Positions 48,593-60,342 are shown, numbered from the stretch's first letter. The stretch is DNA of 64,000 nt from Mimachlamys varia (GCA_947623455.1 OX392535.1:38030688-38094687); one strand, 5' to 3'. Notes: generated by a model not told the origin, from the letters alone. A program made the numbers and translations.

Positions 48593-48872
48593 GTTACCTT
48601 GACGACAAACATGAATGAATATTACCTTGACGACACACATGAATGAATGTAACCTTGACGACACACATGAATGCATGTTACCTTGACGACAAACACGAAT
48701 GAATGTTACCTTGACGACAAACATGAATGAATATTACCTTGACGACACACATGAATGAATGTAACCTTGACGACAAACACGAATGAATGTTACCTTGACG
48801 ACACACATGAATTAATGTTACCTTGACGACACACATAAATGGATCTTACCTTAACGACACACGTCAATGTTT
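48593..48872. repeat. 28-bp minisatellite, ten copies
   Basis: Ten units of GTTACCTTGACGACACAC then ATGAATGAAT, all 28 bp. Units 1-3 and 5-7 show the same order of variants. The motif ACCTTGACGACACA resembles ACCTTCACGACACA of the array at 46244-47784. Confidence 0.95.
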
Positions 48873-51554
48873 ATAACCTTGTTTACACTTATACATATGT
48901 TTAAGATTGATGGGATACTTGTTAAAGAGCTCAACCCTTGTAAATATACACGGGCATCCATGTACGATGGTGATCATCAGACCAAAAATATCCTTAGATC
49001 ACGTGATGTAATGAATCAAGTCTGGTCGTCATACAATGTATTTGTACGTATCATATTTTAAGCGCCATTCTTATTTTGTAATTATCTATACCTTCTTTTT
49101 TGAAAAATTACTAGCATTGAAACATTTAATATTAATTCATGAAACAATGTTATGACCCTAAGAACACGATCAGGGATAAATGTTAAGAAATTAATTTGAA
49201 GCTAATAGGACAGTAATTTCCGGATTTATCGGACAAAGCTTGTTGTAAGAAGCTGAAATTGTCTTTCGCGATTTATCTTGTCTATGTATGGTTAGTTTTT
49301 CAGTATCAATTACAATTCTTTTCTGCTTATTTTACTATGTATTGCGATTTTATATAATGTCAGATTATTCCTGACATAAATGCGTTTTCTTTATAATCAA
49401 TTCCAGACATTTTCTTCCTACAAAAAATGAAACATTATTAGAAACTATTCAATTTGTACAAAATACGAAACTGACCAATCTGGACAAAATACGAAACTAA
49501 CCAAGCTGTATAGATGGGTTTTTGATGATTTCTGTACAAATGTGTCCCTGCGGTTTGTATTGTTTTATAACTCTCCTTTTATCCATATTGACTGGGCTTA
49601 GAAGATACTTAGACGTATCGAGACAGATATAGCACATAAGCCTCGCCACCAGCCTGAGTAATGAGCGAGAATCAGTGCCGTGACCTTGGCAACCAGAACC
49701 GTGCATGCCTGTTCTTATATATAGTATGATACAACAAGTTATACCCGTGGTGCCAGGAATTAGGACTAAATGAAATATGATTTTTTTTCAAAGCTGGTGT
49801 TTACATGACTTGTAATACAGCTTAAGATGTTTGATGGCCATAACAAAGGTTTAACATGTTTGATGATCGCTTATTCAGTTTAATCTATGTGGCAGAGACA
49901 GCCTGTCCAGGTTATTGTTATTATGATACTATAATGTAGTAATGTTTTAATTAATTTTTAAAGTCCAAGATATGTATTATTTTAATATTATTTAATTATA
50001 TCTTGTATTGCTCATGTATTGTCAAAGTGCTGTACTGTACTGTACTGTCCTTGTGTTATTGTCCAGTTGTCAGTTGTGTAGAGCCATGTGCTTCTGTTTA
50101 TGTTTTGTGACCTGTGACCTTTTAAATTCTTACCTGTATTCTGGTCATGTGACCTATACCTGGCCTTTCTTCTACCCTGTCCCACTGCACATGCTTAGTG
50201 TGAGCTGGGACAGAGATTTCTATACATGTACCTCACCTGGAATCCCGAGGACACAAAGCACCAGGTAGGAAACTATGATTTATTTATCTAATTTAGTAAA
50301 TTGGTATATTCATAAAGTATAGGAAATATAGTTCAGTATTTGGTGTAAGATTTATAACTAATAAGATATTGTATATTAGCTGATTTACTGAAATAGTGTG
50401 GTCAGTGAATAATGTTCAGGCTTTCGGCCATTTTGGAAAATATATTGTTTTAAGGTATAAATTCATTTCTTGTATGTGTTAATTCATGTCTTAAGAGTGT
50501 TAGGTAATATTATATTAACTAAGCAAGATGTACATCATGTAGGATAGTTTTTCATATGGTATTAATTATGAATTTCACTTATAATTAATAAGGGACCTTT
50601 TCCTTTTGTTCAGACTCAGCATCATAATATACCTGTACCTGAGCTACTGAATAATGAAACACTTTAGAGCCACTGTCACTATGATAGAGTAAGTTCATGT
50701 TTAATATATTCTTATTTATATGTACTATCCATATGGTTCATACTATTAGTCATAGTATATGTTTATTAAGAAGTAATGTAATGTCCATGAAATATGTTAT
50801 ATATCCTGGTGTCGAGTCATGTATAATAATAACTAGGTAATAATCAATAATGATTATATATATTTATGATTCAGTAAAGTTTATGAGTAAGTCAGTATGT
50901 CATAAGTACTCTGTTCCCAGTATGGTGTAAAGTCTAATTAGTAATTGTAGCGTTATGTTGTTAAATAGTATTGTTGAAATGTGTCACTGTGATATTGTAT
51001 ATGTACATGTATTACGTCACTTATATTTTGTATATTGTATTGTTTTAGGGCATTTAAAGAGTAAAAGATCAAAGAACATTCTGGCTGTGTATGGTTGTCT
51101 GTGTTAGCCTCTGCCCCAAATCCCCATCCCCGTTTCATCTACATGGTTTCCTCATTTATAGATGATCCAATTTGCCCAAGTAGTGACTTCTTAAAATTAG
51201 AAAACTATGTTCAACTATGCATGTTTACCGTTTATACATGAACGTCTATTCTTCGTAGCCAGGATATCATGCATGATTAACGTGGAACTTCATAAACTAG
51301 TTTCTCAACAAGCCTACAATGTATCGATTGACTAAACAGCGTTATATAGTTCATTATCAAACACAGCATCCCCTCCCCCGCCTCTTTCTAATTGAGTTAA
51401 TTATCAAACACACATTTAGGTCCCTTCCTCTTCCTTAATTTTCAATCAGTAGTCAATGTTTAGGTTTTCTTTAAATTTCAATCTCCGCCCTTCTTCCTTA
51501 ACTTCCAACTTGTCCCCTGGCTCAGTTCTTTCAATGTTTCTCATCCGTTGTCCA
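48873..51554. other. Long unique stretch, no confident gene; possible LTR-like segment
   Basis: No open frame with recognised motifs. A (TGTAC)n-like run lies at about 50034. The part 49900-51150 differs from its surroundings and ends with a C-rich stretch before CATCTACATGGTTTCC. It could be a solo LTR, but neither direct terminal match nor target duplication was established. Confidence 0.4.
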
Positions 51555-51890
51555 AATTAGATTTTTAGTTGAGCGTTCGCCACTGTGAGGAAGTCTATGG
51601 GTTCTGTCCCCAGGCCGAAACGTTACTTCACCCCATTTGACGCTCAACATTATGATAGTTGACCGACTGGTTCACCCGTTGTCAGTATAATTTACCGGAC
51701 AGGATGTTCTGCTGGGGGCCTTCGGCAGTATATTTCAGTGTGATAGCACTTTAAATCGCAAGAAACGCTTACACTAACATACCGCTGCCTCCTAATTACA
51801 CACGGACTCCACAAATACTTACATAGTATACATCTGTAGGCCGTCCACAAATGACCTCACCGGTAACAGGACATAAAACAAACAAAAAAC
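51555..51890 (+). mobile_element. Family Y element, central and 3' part
   Basis: TTTAGTTGAGCGTTCGCC, TCTGTCCCCAGGCCGAAACG, GACTGGTTCACCCGTTGTC, GGCAGTATATTTCAGTGTG, TACACTAACATACCGC and TAGGCCGTCCACAAATGACC, ending GGTAACAGGACATAAAAC. The end resembles the tail of the V-type SINE. Confidence 0.85.
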
Positions 51891-53774
51891 CCAAACGCTC
51901 ACGTTATACTTCTAAAAACGCTCTGACGTCGCCAGAGTTCGTGAGCGAAAATAACAAAAAAAAAACTCTGCTATAAAACCGTACAACCACTGGTCATAAT
52001 AAAATTAATGACCGCTGTACGTTAAGCATGTCTTGCCATTCCGAGTTGATTGACCGGTATTAACATGGACAGGTACATTTCAGATGTAGAACGCCAATCC
52101 ATGGTCTGGCGCTGGGAGTATTTATACACTGCATGGAATTCCGACTAATTGAGACGTATATAAAGACTTATTTCTCCGTCTGCGTTCCTTTTTTTCATTT
52201 ACTGATATATACTATTATAGACCACAGAATGTAGTTAAAAGTGTCGGCCTACAAAACTTACGACTTATCCTTAAAACCTAAACGTCACGTTGCAATGACT
52301 TGTGGTAGACTCGTCAGCTTTCGAAACGGAAGCATATTGGAAAGTTTTACAATGAAAACATTTCAATGTGTTGAAATTTTAATATCGAATAAAATGTGTT
52401 TTCTCATTTATTAAGTCCAATCAAGAAGACACTTTGCGTAATTAGTTTATAAGTACACGGCACAAAATGAGCGTGATGGAATTAGGTTGCGGTTAGTCTT
52501 GGAAATTTGGCACGCCTGGAGCACTGTAGTCAGTCACAGTATAAAAAAGAACGCGGCTTATGCCTCATGCTGTCACTTCTTATTTTTCCCTGTAACTCCT
52601 AAGAGACGATTTCCTGAAATGCGCTTCTCACATTTTATGACCTTTTCATGTATTTGATTTTCCGCACGACAAAGTGAAGATATAAATAAATGTAAATGAA
52701 TTTGCTACTCTAGACCGTCAACTGCTGAAGGAAATCCCGAAATGTGTATTGTGCGGCGATTATACCCAAAGGAATATTGCCTATTCACAATAAAAATATT
52801 AATACTATTCTTGGAGAAAAAAAAATGAATTTATGGATTTTACATTTCAAATTACAAAGAACAGTCGTTCTTATGTTTGATAGATATCTCAGCGTATGTA
52901 ATCCATCAAGTTTAGACTCAACATCATTTATCACTGTAGCTACACACACCTCGCGAAGGCAAGTTATGACAAAGTAGATTCAGTATTCCGTTTAATTCTC
53001 ACAGAAAAATAAGATTTACAGACTTCGTACAACATACTCTGTATATTGTTTTTATTAAATTTGCGTTTTATTTGTTTAGTTTCGTCTTTTTCTTCCCATA
53101 TTTCTTAAAACCACGGGACCCACGACTATGTATGGTCCCGTCGGTCGACGAAGAGACTTTTATTTACGCCCAATTATAATCAAATTTTTGTTATGATTTA
53201 ATTGATTGCCGCCACATAAAGAAGCACCATGGGATTAATTGAGACCTTCAGTTAAGAATAAGCGTGCTTTGCCATGAAGCAATTCTTGACGACAATCTAT
53301 TACATGAAATATGTCGTTTGAATCGTCAGCTTGAAGATTCTTACTATAACAAAATAGCACTTCCGTTATTTTAATACCTTCTCACATACTGTATCAAAGC
53401 TGATTAAAACAATGGAGATATCCAATGATCATTTGAACCATGACCCGGAAAAAAGAAAAGCTTGACCTCGATAAAGAATCCATAATAAATTACGTCTTGC
53501 AGAAAACTTTCGAAAGCTATTTTCTTGTTTTACTTTAAATTGTTATTTTTCATAAATTGTTATAATACTAAGATTGTTGTATATTGCGAACCATTTTTAG
53601 AAAATCAAAGTGTAAACAAAACTACGCATTTCTTGAACGAAGAAGAGATCTGTATGGAAACATGAAAAATGTAAACGGCATGTGTCCCGGATTGATTAGC
53701 CTCTTAGTCCCTTAATCGACACCAGTACATTTAGGTCAGATCCAAGCAACAGTCATAATATTATAATGATCGGC
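51891..53774. other. Unique A+T-rich sequence, no gene seen
   Basis: A plus-strand frame at 52744-52977 has no recognised features. No repeat family. Confidence 0.5.
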
Positions 53775-53945
53775 GTAAGATTTACATTGCGGGTGTCGTC
53801 GATGAAGCAGAAGACGCTTACTCTTCCGGAACACCTTGTCTCATTTTTTGTGCTTTACGAGAGTCTCCATGTAAATATTTCCTTTGTTCCTATGTTGCCT
53901 CTAGTTTAATCGATTTTAAGTTTGGATTATTGGTATTCTCTGGGG
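53775..53945 (-). repeat. Family X dispersed element, minus copy
   Basis: GCGGGTGTCGTCGATGAAGC, AGAAGACGCTTACTCTTCC, GTTTAATCGATTTTAAGTTT and TGGTATTCTCTG. A short copy without the distal part. Confidence 0.85.
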
Positions 53946-54109
53946 GTTTTTTCACAAAGAGATTTGGTACACCATATTGAACTTATCCCATGAAGGTTGC
54001 TACATGTAAAAAAATCATTACTGTAAAACAAAAGTCATGATAAATGGTAAGGTTGATAAAATTCCTGTTTAAGGATTAAGAGGTCAGAAATGGAATCCCA
54101 ATGGTGAAG

Positions 54110-54215
54110 TGACGAAATTCAAATATCAGAGAATATAGCAGCGTCAACAAAACAATATTCTGAACTCAAAATCGATTAAACTATGTGCAAAATATGAACA
54201 AAAGAAATATTGACA
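54110..54215 (+). repeat. Family X fragment
   Basis: ATCAGAGAATATAGCAGCG, AACTCAAAATCGATTAAAC and AAATATTGACACGGATGC match the 5' part of family X. It breaks off before the GTTCCGG core; the 17-bp array lies beyond it. Confidence 0.75.
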
Positions 54216-54329
54216 CGGATGCACTTGTTAATCATCGTCAAAACCTCTCTTCTTCCGATTTCTTACACTTTGTGAGATTTTTTTAAAAGTATTTCTTTAT
54301 TCGGGCTTTTCGTACAGCAGCACATGACA

Positions 54330-54612
54330 TTCAATTCCACAACACAGACATTTCCACAACACAGAAAATTCCACAATACAGACAATTCAACAACACAGAC
54401 AATTCAACAACACAGACAATTCCACAATACAGACAATTCCACAACACAGACAATTCAACAACACAGACAATTCTACAACACAGACAATTCCACAACACAG
54501 ACAATTCAACAACACAGACAATTCTACAACACAGACAATTCCACAACACAGATAATTCAACAACGCAGACAATTCAACAACACAGACAATTCGTCAACAC
54601 AGACAATTCCAT
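54330..54612. repeat. 17-bp minisatellite, about 16 copies
   Basis: Units ACAGACAATTCCACAAC or ACAGACAATTCAACAAC, 17 bp each. Several reading frames on both strands stay open with 17-residue periodicity and are by-products. It is flanked on both sides by family X sequence. Confidence 0.95.
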
Positions 54613-54711
54613 ATGACTTATGATCGAACACTTGCACACAATGTAAGAAGACAAATCCAGACGCTTACACAACAAATGGATCAAAATACATGTACTTTTC
54701 GTACATACATT

Positions 54712-55260
54712 AAAACTAAAGAATGCCGAAACATCAAAAAAAGCATAATCCGAACTCAAAATCGATTAAACTGGGGGCAAAATAGGAACAAAGGAAAGAT
54801 TAACACGGGGACCTAGAAAAGTACAAAAGAGAATAAGACCAGGTGTTTCGGAAGAGTAAGCGCCTTCTGCTTCATCGGCGACACCCGCCATGTAAATCTT
54901 GGTCACATCCAAGTAAACATCAAGTTCTCAAAATGAGAACAGAGTCATCATTCTCAATCACCACAAGTAAGCACACTAATGAGCAAAAACGTCCATCTTC
55001 CTATCACTTAAAGATGCAAAATATTTGTCGATGAGACAAAGATGGCGACCATTAAACTTGCTCATTGTTCTGATCAACCTGCATCTCTCGAATTCCTGTG
55101 TAGTAAGTTTGTTTATCAGCATTCGACATCGGTCACGGAAATCTCGATATTTAGAGCAAACGCTAGAATAACAAATCAACTGCAACATGCAAACACCGTA
55201 GGTTTAAGAAGTAGGGATATAAGTAACTATAAACGTGGTATTTGTTCAACATACTTTTAC
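54712..55260 (+). repeat. Family X dispersed element, longest copy
   Basis: Runs from GAACTCAAAATCGATTAAAC through GTGTTTCGGAAGAGTAAGCG, CACCCGCCATGTAAATCTTG and AAACGTCCATCTTCC. A distal part follows with GATGGCGACCATTAAACTTG, TTCCTGTGTAGTAAGTTTG and AACGCTAGAATAACAAATCA. Open frames on both strands across it are short and not conserved among copies. Confidence 0.85.
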
Positions 55261-56344
55261 ATACATATATAGAGCTATTAGTAAGGTATACAAACATGCA
55301 TCGTTTCTCTATTCAATATAAATTAATATGATACCCTTGTAAAATATATTGTCTTCGCACGAAAAATACCTGTATTAACCATATTAAAGTCGATACTATA
55401 ATAAAATTGTGAAAAATTCTTATGACTCGTTTCATTAATCTCATATGAAATGGAACTCATGTAAGATCATACATGTAAGAATACTTCATATTATATGAAA
55501 AATAGATAAATATTGTCAAAACGAAATTCCATATATTTTGTGGGTTTTTTTTTTTTTGGAATACAATACGACGTTGTTGGTAACGAGTTGACTATACCAT
55601 GTTTGCGCTTGTACGCGAGCAAATAAGGGTAAATTAGGGCAAATTAATGTAAGTTTTCCTTCATACGACCTCTCTCAAGTGTCTGAATTATTCTGCATCA
55701 TACAATTTAGAATTTATCTTTCCCGGGAATCGCAAGGAATTCATGAGGTTATAAAAAGTTGCCTGCGTTATCAGATAACTGAATAGGTATTAAGTGTTTC
55801 ATAAATGTTCGTTATGCCATCCTTGCAAATGCTTAATGCCTTAAAAGGTTAATAAAATTAAAAATTTTAATTAAATATATTGTTGATAAAATATATTTAA
55901 AACTTTTCGGTTTTACACCCTTCAACATTTACGATCTTACAATTGCAAGAGGTAAATATTTCAAAACATGCATATATGCTGTACATCTTTGAATATACAA
56001 AACATGGCGGCATTTGTACGTGTTTTACGATTATACATTTTAACAACGGTTCGAACTAATCGCGAGGAGCACTCAAAATTTGTAATAAATAGTACATGTA
56101 AAATTTAAGACATTTCAATGATATTCAAGGCAATATAAAACTAGTTTATCTTCCTTAAATTTTATTGCCGGTGATTCAGAATTCATTATGACCTTGAGGG
56201 CATACCATTTGCCTGATATTGAGAAAGCATTAAACATAAGATATGTTTTGCCTTATTGTAGTACGGTTGTTATCTGTTTAACCTGAACAAACGTGGTCAC
56301 ATCCTTCACGGGAATCGACAGGTTTGCTAAAAGCCCGAGATTCA
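55261..56344. other. Unique A+T-rich sequence, no gene seen
   Basis: No open frame, tandem repeat or dispersed family recognised; one poly-T run near 55545. Confidence 0.55.
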
Positions 56345-56605
56345 GGCAAAATTATACATATAATGATTCGAGGTGCTTATATACCGCTTAGCAACCAATT
56401 AACATCGTTCTCAACTCCCTGGAAGCACACAACCGGTGTTGCCATTTCGGCAATCACATCTAGCATTCACAGCTTAGTAGACTTGAACAAGCGGAGTAAA
56501 GCATCTGCTCAAGCATACCATACAAGTGCCGCAGCCGGGACTCGAAGTCGCAGCCCTTCGATCACGAGCTTTGCGTCCAACCACTATAGCACTGTGCCTC
56601 CAATG
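56345..56605 (-). mobile_element. tRNA-derived SINE, second family, minus copy
   Basis: On the minus strand: GTGGTTGGACGCAAAGCTCG, GATCGAAGGGCTGCG, box B-like ACTTCGAGTCCCGG, TTGAGCAGATGCTTTACTCC, CGAAATGGCAACACCGG and AAGCGGTATATAAGC. Matches 27496-27845. The plus-strand frame over it is a by-product. Confidence 0.82.
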
Positions 56606-57058
56606 ACACTTTTAATGTTTGGAATGAAGTAATTTAGATGATTGAATTACCGTTATAATTCTTCAATTCCAGATTGAAAAAAATATCGGATAACAGTCGA
56701 ACTCGTGTAACTCGAAGACCCCGTTTAATTCGAAATATTTCGTCAGTCCCGACCTGACTTCACACTGAGTATTCGAACTCACCTAACTCGCTGACTCTGA
56801 TAACTCGAAGTTTTTAGTCGCCTCGCCGACTTCGAGATAACGTGAATGGACTGTATTTTTGTTTTGACCTAGTGGTGGAAGTATACATGTAATCAGGGAA
56901 AGGTAATATTCCGTATATACTTAATGCGTAGATAACATTTTCTTCATGTAGATAAATACATTGAAGAGAAACTTTATCGTTACTATCGTGACGTGACTAC
57001 TGTTTGTGCAATAACTGTTTTATCGAGATATATTTCGCTTCTGTGGTTCTGTAAAACA

Positions 57059-57340
57059 CTATGGGTCTATGTAAGAGCTTCCTTCTATGCGTGGTGATCC
57101 ATCCGGCCATATTTCAGTATAACCAGCATCCTTGAAACATAATACAACACTCTCTTTCAAGTCTCCATACACGCATTCAATCTCTACTGTAATAAAGCGA
57201 GGCGCATTCGGGTGGGAAAACGGATAATCACCAAACCAGATCAACTCGGCACATTTGAAAATGCTAATAAATCTAGCTGATAACATCTCCCGGATGTGAC
57301 CAGTTCGACCCTTAGGTCCTTTTAAGGCCATTCGGTCCAT
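57059..57340 (-). CDS. Unassigned open frame, most protein-like in the window
   Basis: From the first ATG (57340) the frame encodes 93 residues beginning MDRMALKGPKGRTGHIREM and ending in TAG at 57059-57061. Composition is balanced, without low complexity: a basic N-terminal part, a central segment with Cys and Trp (FKCAELIWFGDYPF), then ITVEIECVYGDLKESVVLCF and a Gly/Pro-rich end. G+C is higher than in flanking DNA. There is no signal peptide, no obvious membrane segment, and I do not recognise the family. An in-frame stop lies about 40 bases upstream, so this would be a small single-exon gene, a terminal exon with an unseen acceptor, or a decayed fragment. Confidence 0.25.
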   Translation of the reverse strand: MDRMALKGPKGRTGHIREMLSARFISIFKCAELIWFGDYPFSHPNAPRFITVEIECVYGDLKESVVLCFKDAGYTEIWPDGSPRIEGSSYIDP

Positions 57341-57618
57341 TGTCGGGGCCAGACGAGAGCCCACATTGTTAACATGATAATCTTATCTGAAAGCCCATTC
57401 TTCTGTTCCCAGTCAATGCATGTTTAATACACTGTAAGCCAAGTATTTCAGGCGTTGACAAGACCCAGACGCTCAATGTTTCTGATCGTCTGTGATATCT
57501 GGACGCTTGTCACAAATGAAAGGTGAGATACCGACGGATTTGTAACCAAAGCAACGAAATCCAGCTTTATTATTTTTTATCTGTCGTCCATGAAATAACA
57601 TGCACAAGTACTTGAGAT

Positions 57619-57652
57619 GGGGTGGGGGGCTGGGGGGTGGGGGTGGTTAGGG
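57619..57652 (+). other. G-rich tract with strong G-quadruplex potential
   Basis: Four or more runs of at least four G separated by one or two bases (GGGGTGGGGGGCTGGGG and onward), then GGTTAGGG. It is isolated in unique sequence and fits the classic four-run quadruplex pattern with very short loops. Confidence 0.85.
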
Positions 57653-58297
57653 TGTTGTTCTTTCTAACATACATACTAGTAAACGAAACTTTAAGTAGTA
57701 TTCCCCGATCATTTCCGGAATCCGATATTTCTTCATCAACGCCTTCCTGCCGTTTGCTGTCTTTGATTGCGACAATACCTTAGCATCTGACGTATTTTAG
57801 GAAAGATGTCACGACATAGCGATTAACAATACCAGGTTCAGATGCCTCTCGATCCACGGTCTGTCTCGGTAGAAATAATCACCCGTGTCAGCGAAGTCCG
57901 CGGTCTTTGCACCTTGGTTTCCAGGCGTGCTGCGGACATATAGATCAACTCTCTTGAATTTCCTGAGCCTAGTCAACTTGACTCAAGTGTGGACTTTGAC
58001 AATTACTCCCTTTTTTTTAAATGATCTTAAGTTACGTTTGCCTTTCATGAATGTCTATTTGCATTTACAAAGAAGCTAATGGCTTTGGTTGGGTTTGATT
58101 ATCTGGATTAGATCTAAATGATTCACTACCTTGTGTAGGTATCGCTGCAACGTTGCTTAAAGCTCAGCCGACAGAAGTTGGGAGGTCAACAAATGTGTAC
58201 TTACGACCGTCTGGGGAGCACATATAGCCTATTTAGGTTACAAGAACTATTGTTTTTAAGTAATGTGTCATAATAACAAAGTATATACAACTCATAC

Positions 58298-58502
58298 AGA
58301 CCCCGGTTTCATTAATGTTCCTTAACGTTAGGAATTCCTTAACTTATAAATATCCATCAGAAAGCATTACAGAAGTTATGGGGAAACACGATTTTAAGTT
58401 AAGGATTGTTCCTTAAAATCTGTAATGCTTTCATATGGAAATTTTTAGGTTAAGGGAATTTCTTAAGTTAAGGAACGTTAATGAAACTGGGAGCTAGGGT
58501 CT
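58298..58502. mobile_element. MITE-like long inverted repeat, about 205 bp
   Basis: Ends AGACCC and GGGTCT. The arms pair over about 80 bases: left CGGTTTCATTAATGTTCC, TTAACGTTAGGAATTCC and AAAGCATTACAGA; right TCTGTAATGCTTTC and GGAACGTTAATGAAACTGGG. The central loop is about 50 bp, with no coding capacity. A shorter element with similar ends lies at 62581-62667. Consistent with a non-autonomous DNA transposon. Confidence 0.75.
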
Positions 58503-58660
58503 CAATTATGTCACGTTTATACTGTAAGAAACCTGTTAAATGTACAGCAGTCGTACATATATTCACTTTGGCCTTTCTACAAATTCTGTCACAATTAACA
58601 TTCAGCAAAGGTAATGTTTATCACAACTAGTTACAAGTAATTAGCAACCACATCGCTGAA
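58503..58660. other. No feature seen
   Basis: Short unique spacer between the inverted repeat and the 19-bp array. Confidence 0.5.
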
Positions 58661-59215
58661 ATAAGCTTACATCGCTGAGATCTGCTTATATCGCCGAGTT
58701 TAGCTTACATCGCTGAGATAAGCTTACATCGCTGAGATACGCTTACATCGCTGAGATAAGCTTACATCGCTGAGATAAGCTTACATCGCTAAAATAAGCT
58801 TACATCGCTGAGGTAAGCTTACATCGCTGAGATAAGCTTACATCGCTGATATAAGCTTACATCGCTGATATAAGCTTACATCGCTGAGTTAAGCTTACAT
58901 CGCTGAGTTAAGCTTACATCGCTGATATAGGTTACATCGCTGAGATAAGCTTACATCGCTGAGATAAGCTTACATCGCTGAGATAAGCTTACATCGGTGA
59001 GATAAGCTTACATCGCTGATATAAGCTTACATCGCTGAGATAAGCTAATATCGATGAGTTAAGCTTATATCGCTGATTTAAGCTTACATCGCTGAGATAA
59101 GCTTACATCGCTGAGATAAGCTTATATCGCCGAGTTAAGCTTACATCGATGAGATAAGCTTACATCGCTGAGGTAAGCTTACATCGCTGAGATAAGCTTA
59201 CATCGCTGAGATAAG
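58661..59215. repeat. 19-bp minisatellite, about 29 copies
   Basis: Units ATAAGCTTACATCGCTGAG, nearly all 19 bp, each with an AAGCTT hexamer. Variants are GATATAAG, GAGTTAAG, TATCGCCGAG and one shortened unit near 58925. Confidence 0.97.
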
Positions 59216-59371
59216 AATACTAGTTTTTAATCATGAGAAAAAAGCAGTATCAGAATAATATGCATTTTTTAATCTAATTTAAAGTTACATGTACATTGCA
59301 TTGTAATTTTCATGTGACGTTTGTTAGAATCTGAAATCGTTTGTTTATTTAAGGAATTACCACAATTATTT

Positions 59372-59492
59372 TTAGGGTTATACGATATATACATGTACCG
59401 AAAAAAATTTGTGCACTCTGCATAAGTCCGCGAAGCGGTGTCTGCAAAAAAGTGCAGAGGTTGTTTTTTTGGTATATACCGTATAACCCTAA
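59372..59492. mobile_element. MITE-like inverted repeat with TTAGGGTTATAC ends, about 121 bp
   Basis: Left end TTAGGGTTATACGATATATA; the right end is its near-complement, finishing GGTATATACCGTATAACCC then TAA. An inner pair, CTCTGCA and TGCAGAG, flanks a small GTCCGCGAAGCGG segment. The whole element folds into a hairpin. No coding capacity. Confidence 0.72.
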
Positions 59493-59765
59493 CAAACTTG
59501 CGGTCATTCCTCATAATTTCATTTCTAAAGATACATATATAAGACGTAGGTCTTATACAATATTTCTGCATTAATTATGACAGAAAATGAATGGTATTGC
59601 AAAAAGTACAACCATGTGCATACATTTCACCTATAAACAGCTTCAACCAATCAGATGTTCGATTATAAAATATCGCACGAAAAATGGCGGTATATCACGT
59701 CATCACTTTTTGCGTTGTCTGAATTTTGAGGTAGTACGATATAATCTGAAACAGTTTAACATAAG

Positions 59766-59777
59766 GGGGGGGGGGAG
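59766..59777. repeat. Poly-G tract
   Basis: Run of about 11 G with one A near the end, in A+T-rich sequence. Confidence 0.85.
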
Positions 59778-59812
59778 GCAAAATTAAATTATATTTTACG
59801 CTCTTTTAACCA

Positions 59813-59895
59813 ACTATGGTCATTAAAAGACGTGCCGGGTTTTGGGTTTTGGTGGTAGAGGAAAGAAGGTCCCGCAGAAAAACGACCAACTTACA
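59813..59895 (-). mobile_element. Decayed V-type SINE fragment, minus
   Basis: GGTCATTAAAAGACGTGCCG, GGTTTTGG and GTAGAGGAAAGAAGG correspond to the SINE tail and V-type block, but the CCGGAGTACCCGG core is eroded and the tRNA-like head is not recognisable. Confidence 0.55.
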
Positions 59896-60169
59896 AATGC
59901 TCTTGTGCTGACGTAATATCAGCCACCTTACATGTAACCACTTGCATACGCGGCTCCTGCTCACAAGCCTGAGTGTCCTAAGGGCCATTATTCTGAAGAG
60001 AAGACTGCCCGCAGACCAAGTTGACTGAACGATCTATTGTGAGAATGCTCAGTTAGATCAGCATTGCAAAGACTGAGACAAACAAAGAAGCCGAAAATTT
60101 CACAATTGACAGAGAAACTCAACAATACCGACATATCAGTACATTGTACGGGACACGATTTAGATGCTG

Positions 60170-60342
60170 TGGTTAGAAGCAGAAGACGCTTACTCTTCCG
60201 GAACACCTGGTCTTATTATCTTGTTCTTTTACAGGGGTCATCATGTGAATCTTTTCCTATGTCCATATTTTGCCACTAGTTCAATCGAATTTGAGTTCTG
60301 AATATGGTTTTGTTGACGCTTCGGTATTTTCTGATTTTGATT
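60170..60342 (-). repeat. Family X dispersed element, minus copy
   Basis: GAAGCAGAAGACGCTTACTC, TTCCGGAACACCTGG, TTCAATCGAATTTGAGTTC and GTTGACGCTTCGGTATTTTC. A short copy. Confidence 0.85.

Larger units (their letters stand above)
56606..58297. other. Mostly unique sequence with one candidate open frame and a G-rich motif
   Basis: Apart from the minus-strand frame at 57059 and the G-rich tract at 57619, no feature is seen. The plus-strand frame at 57885-58079 is not recognised. Confidence 0.45.

Noticed and set aside
54324..54623. Asn/Gln/Thr-rich 99-codon frame
   Set aside because: Translation of the 17-bp array; several frames on both strands are open equally.
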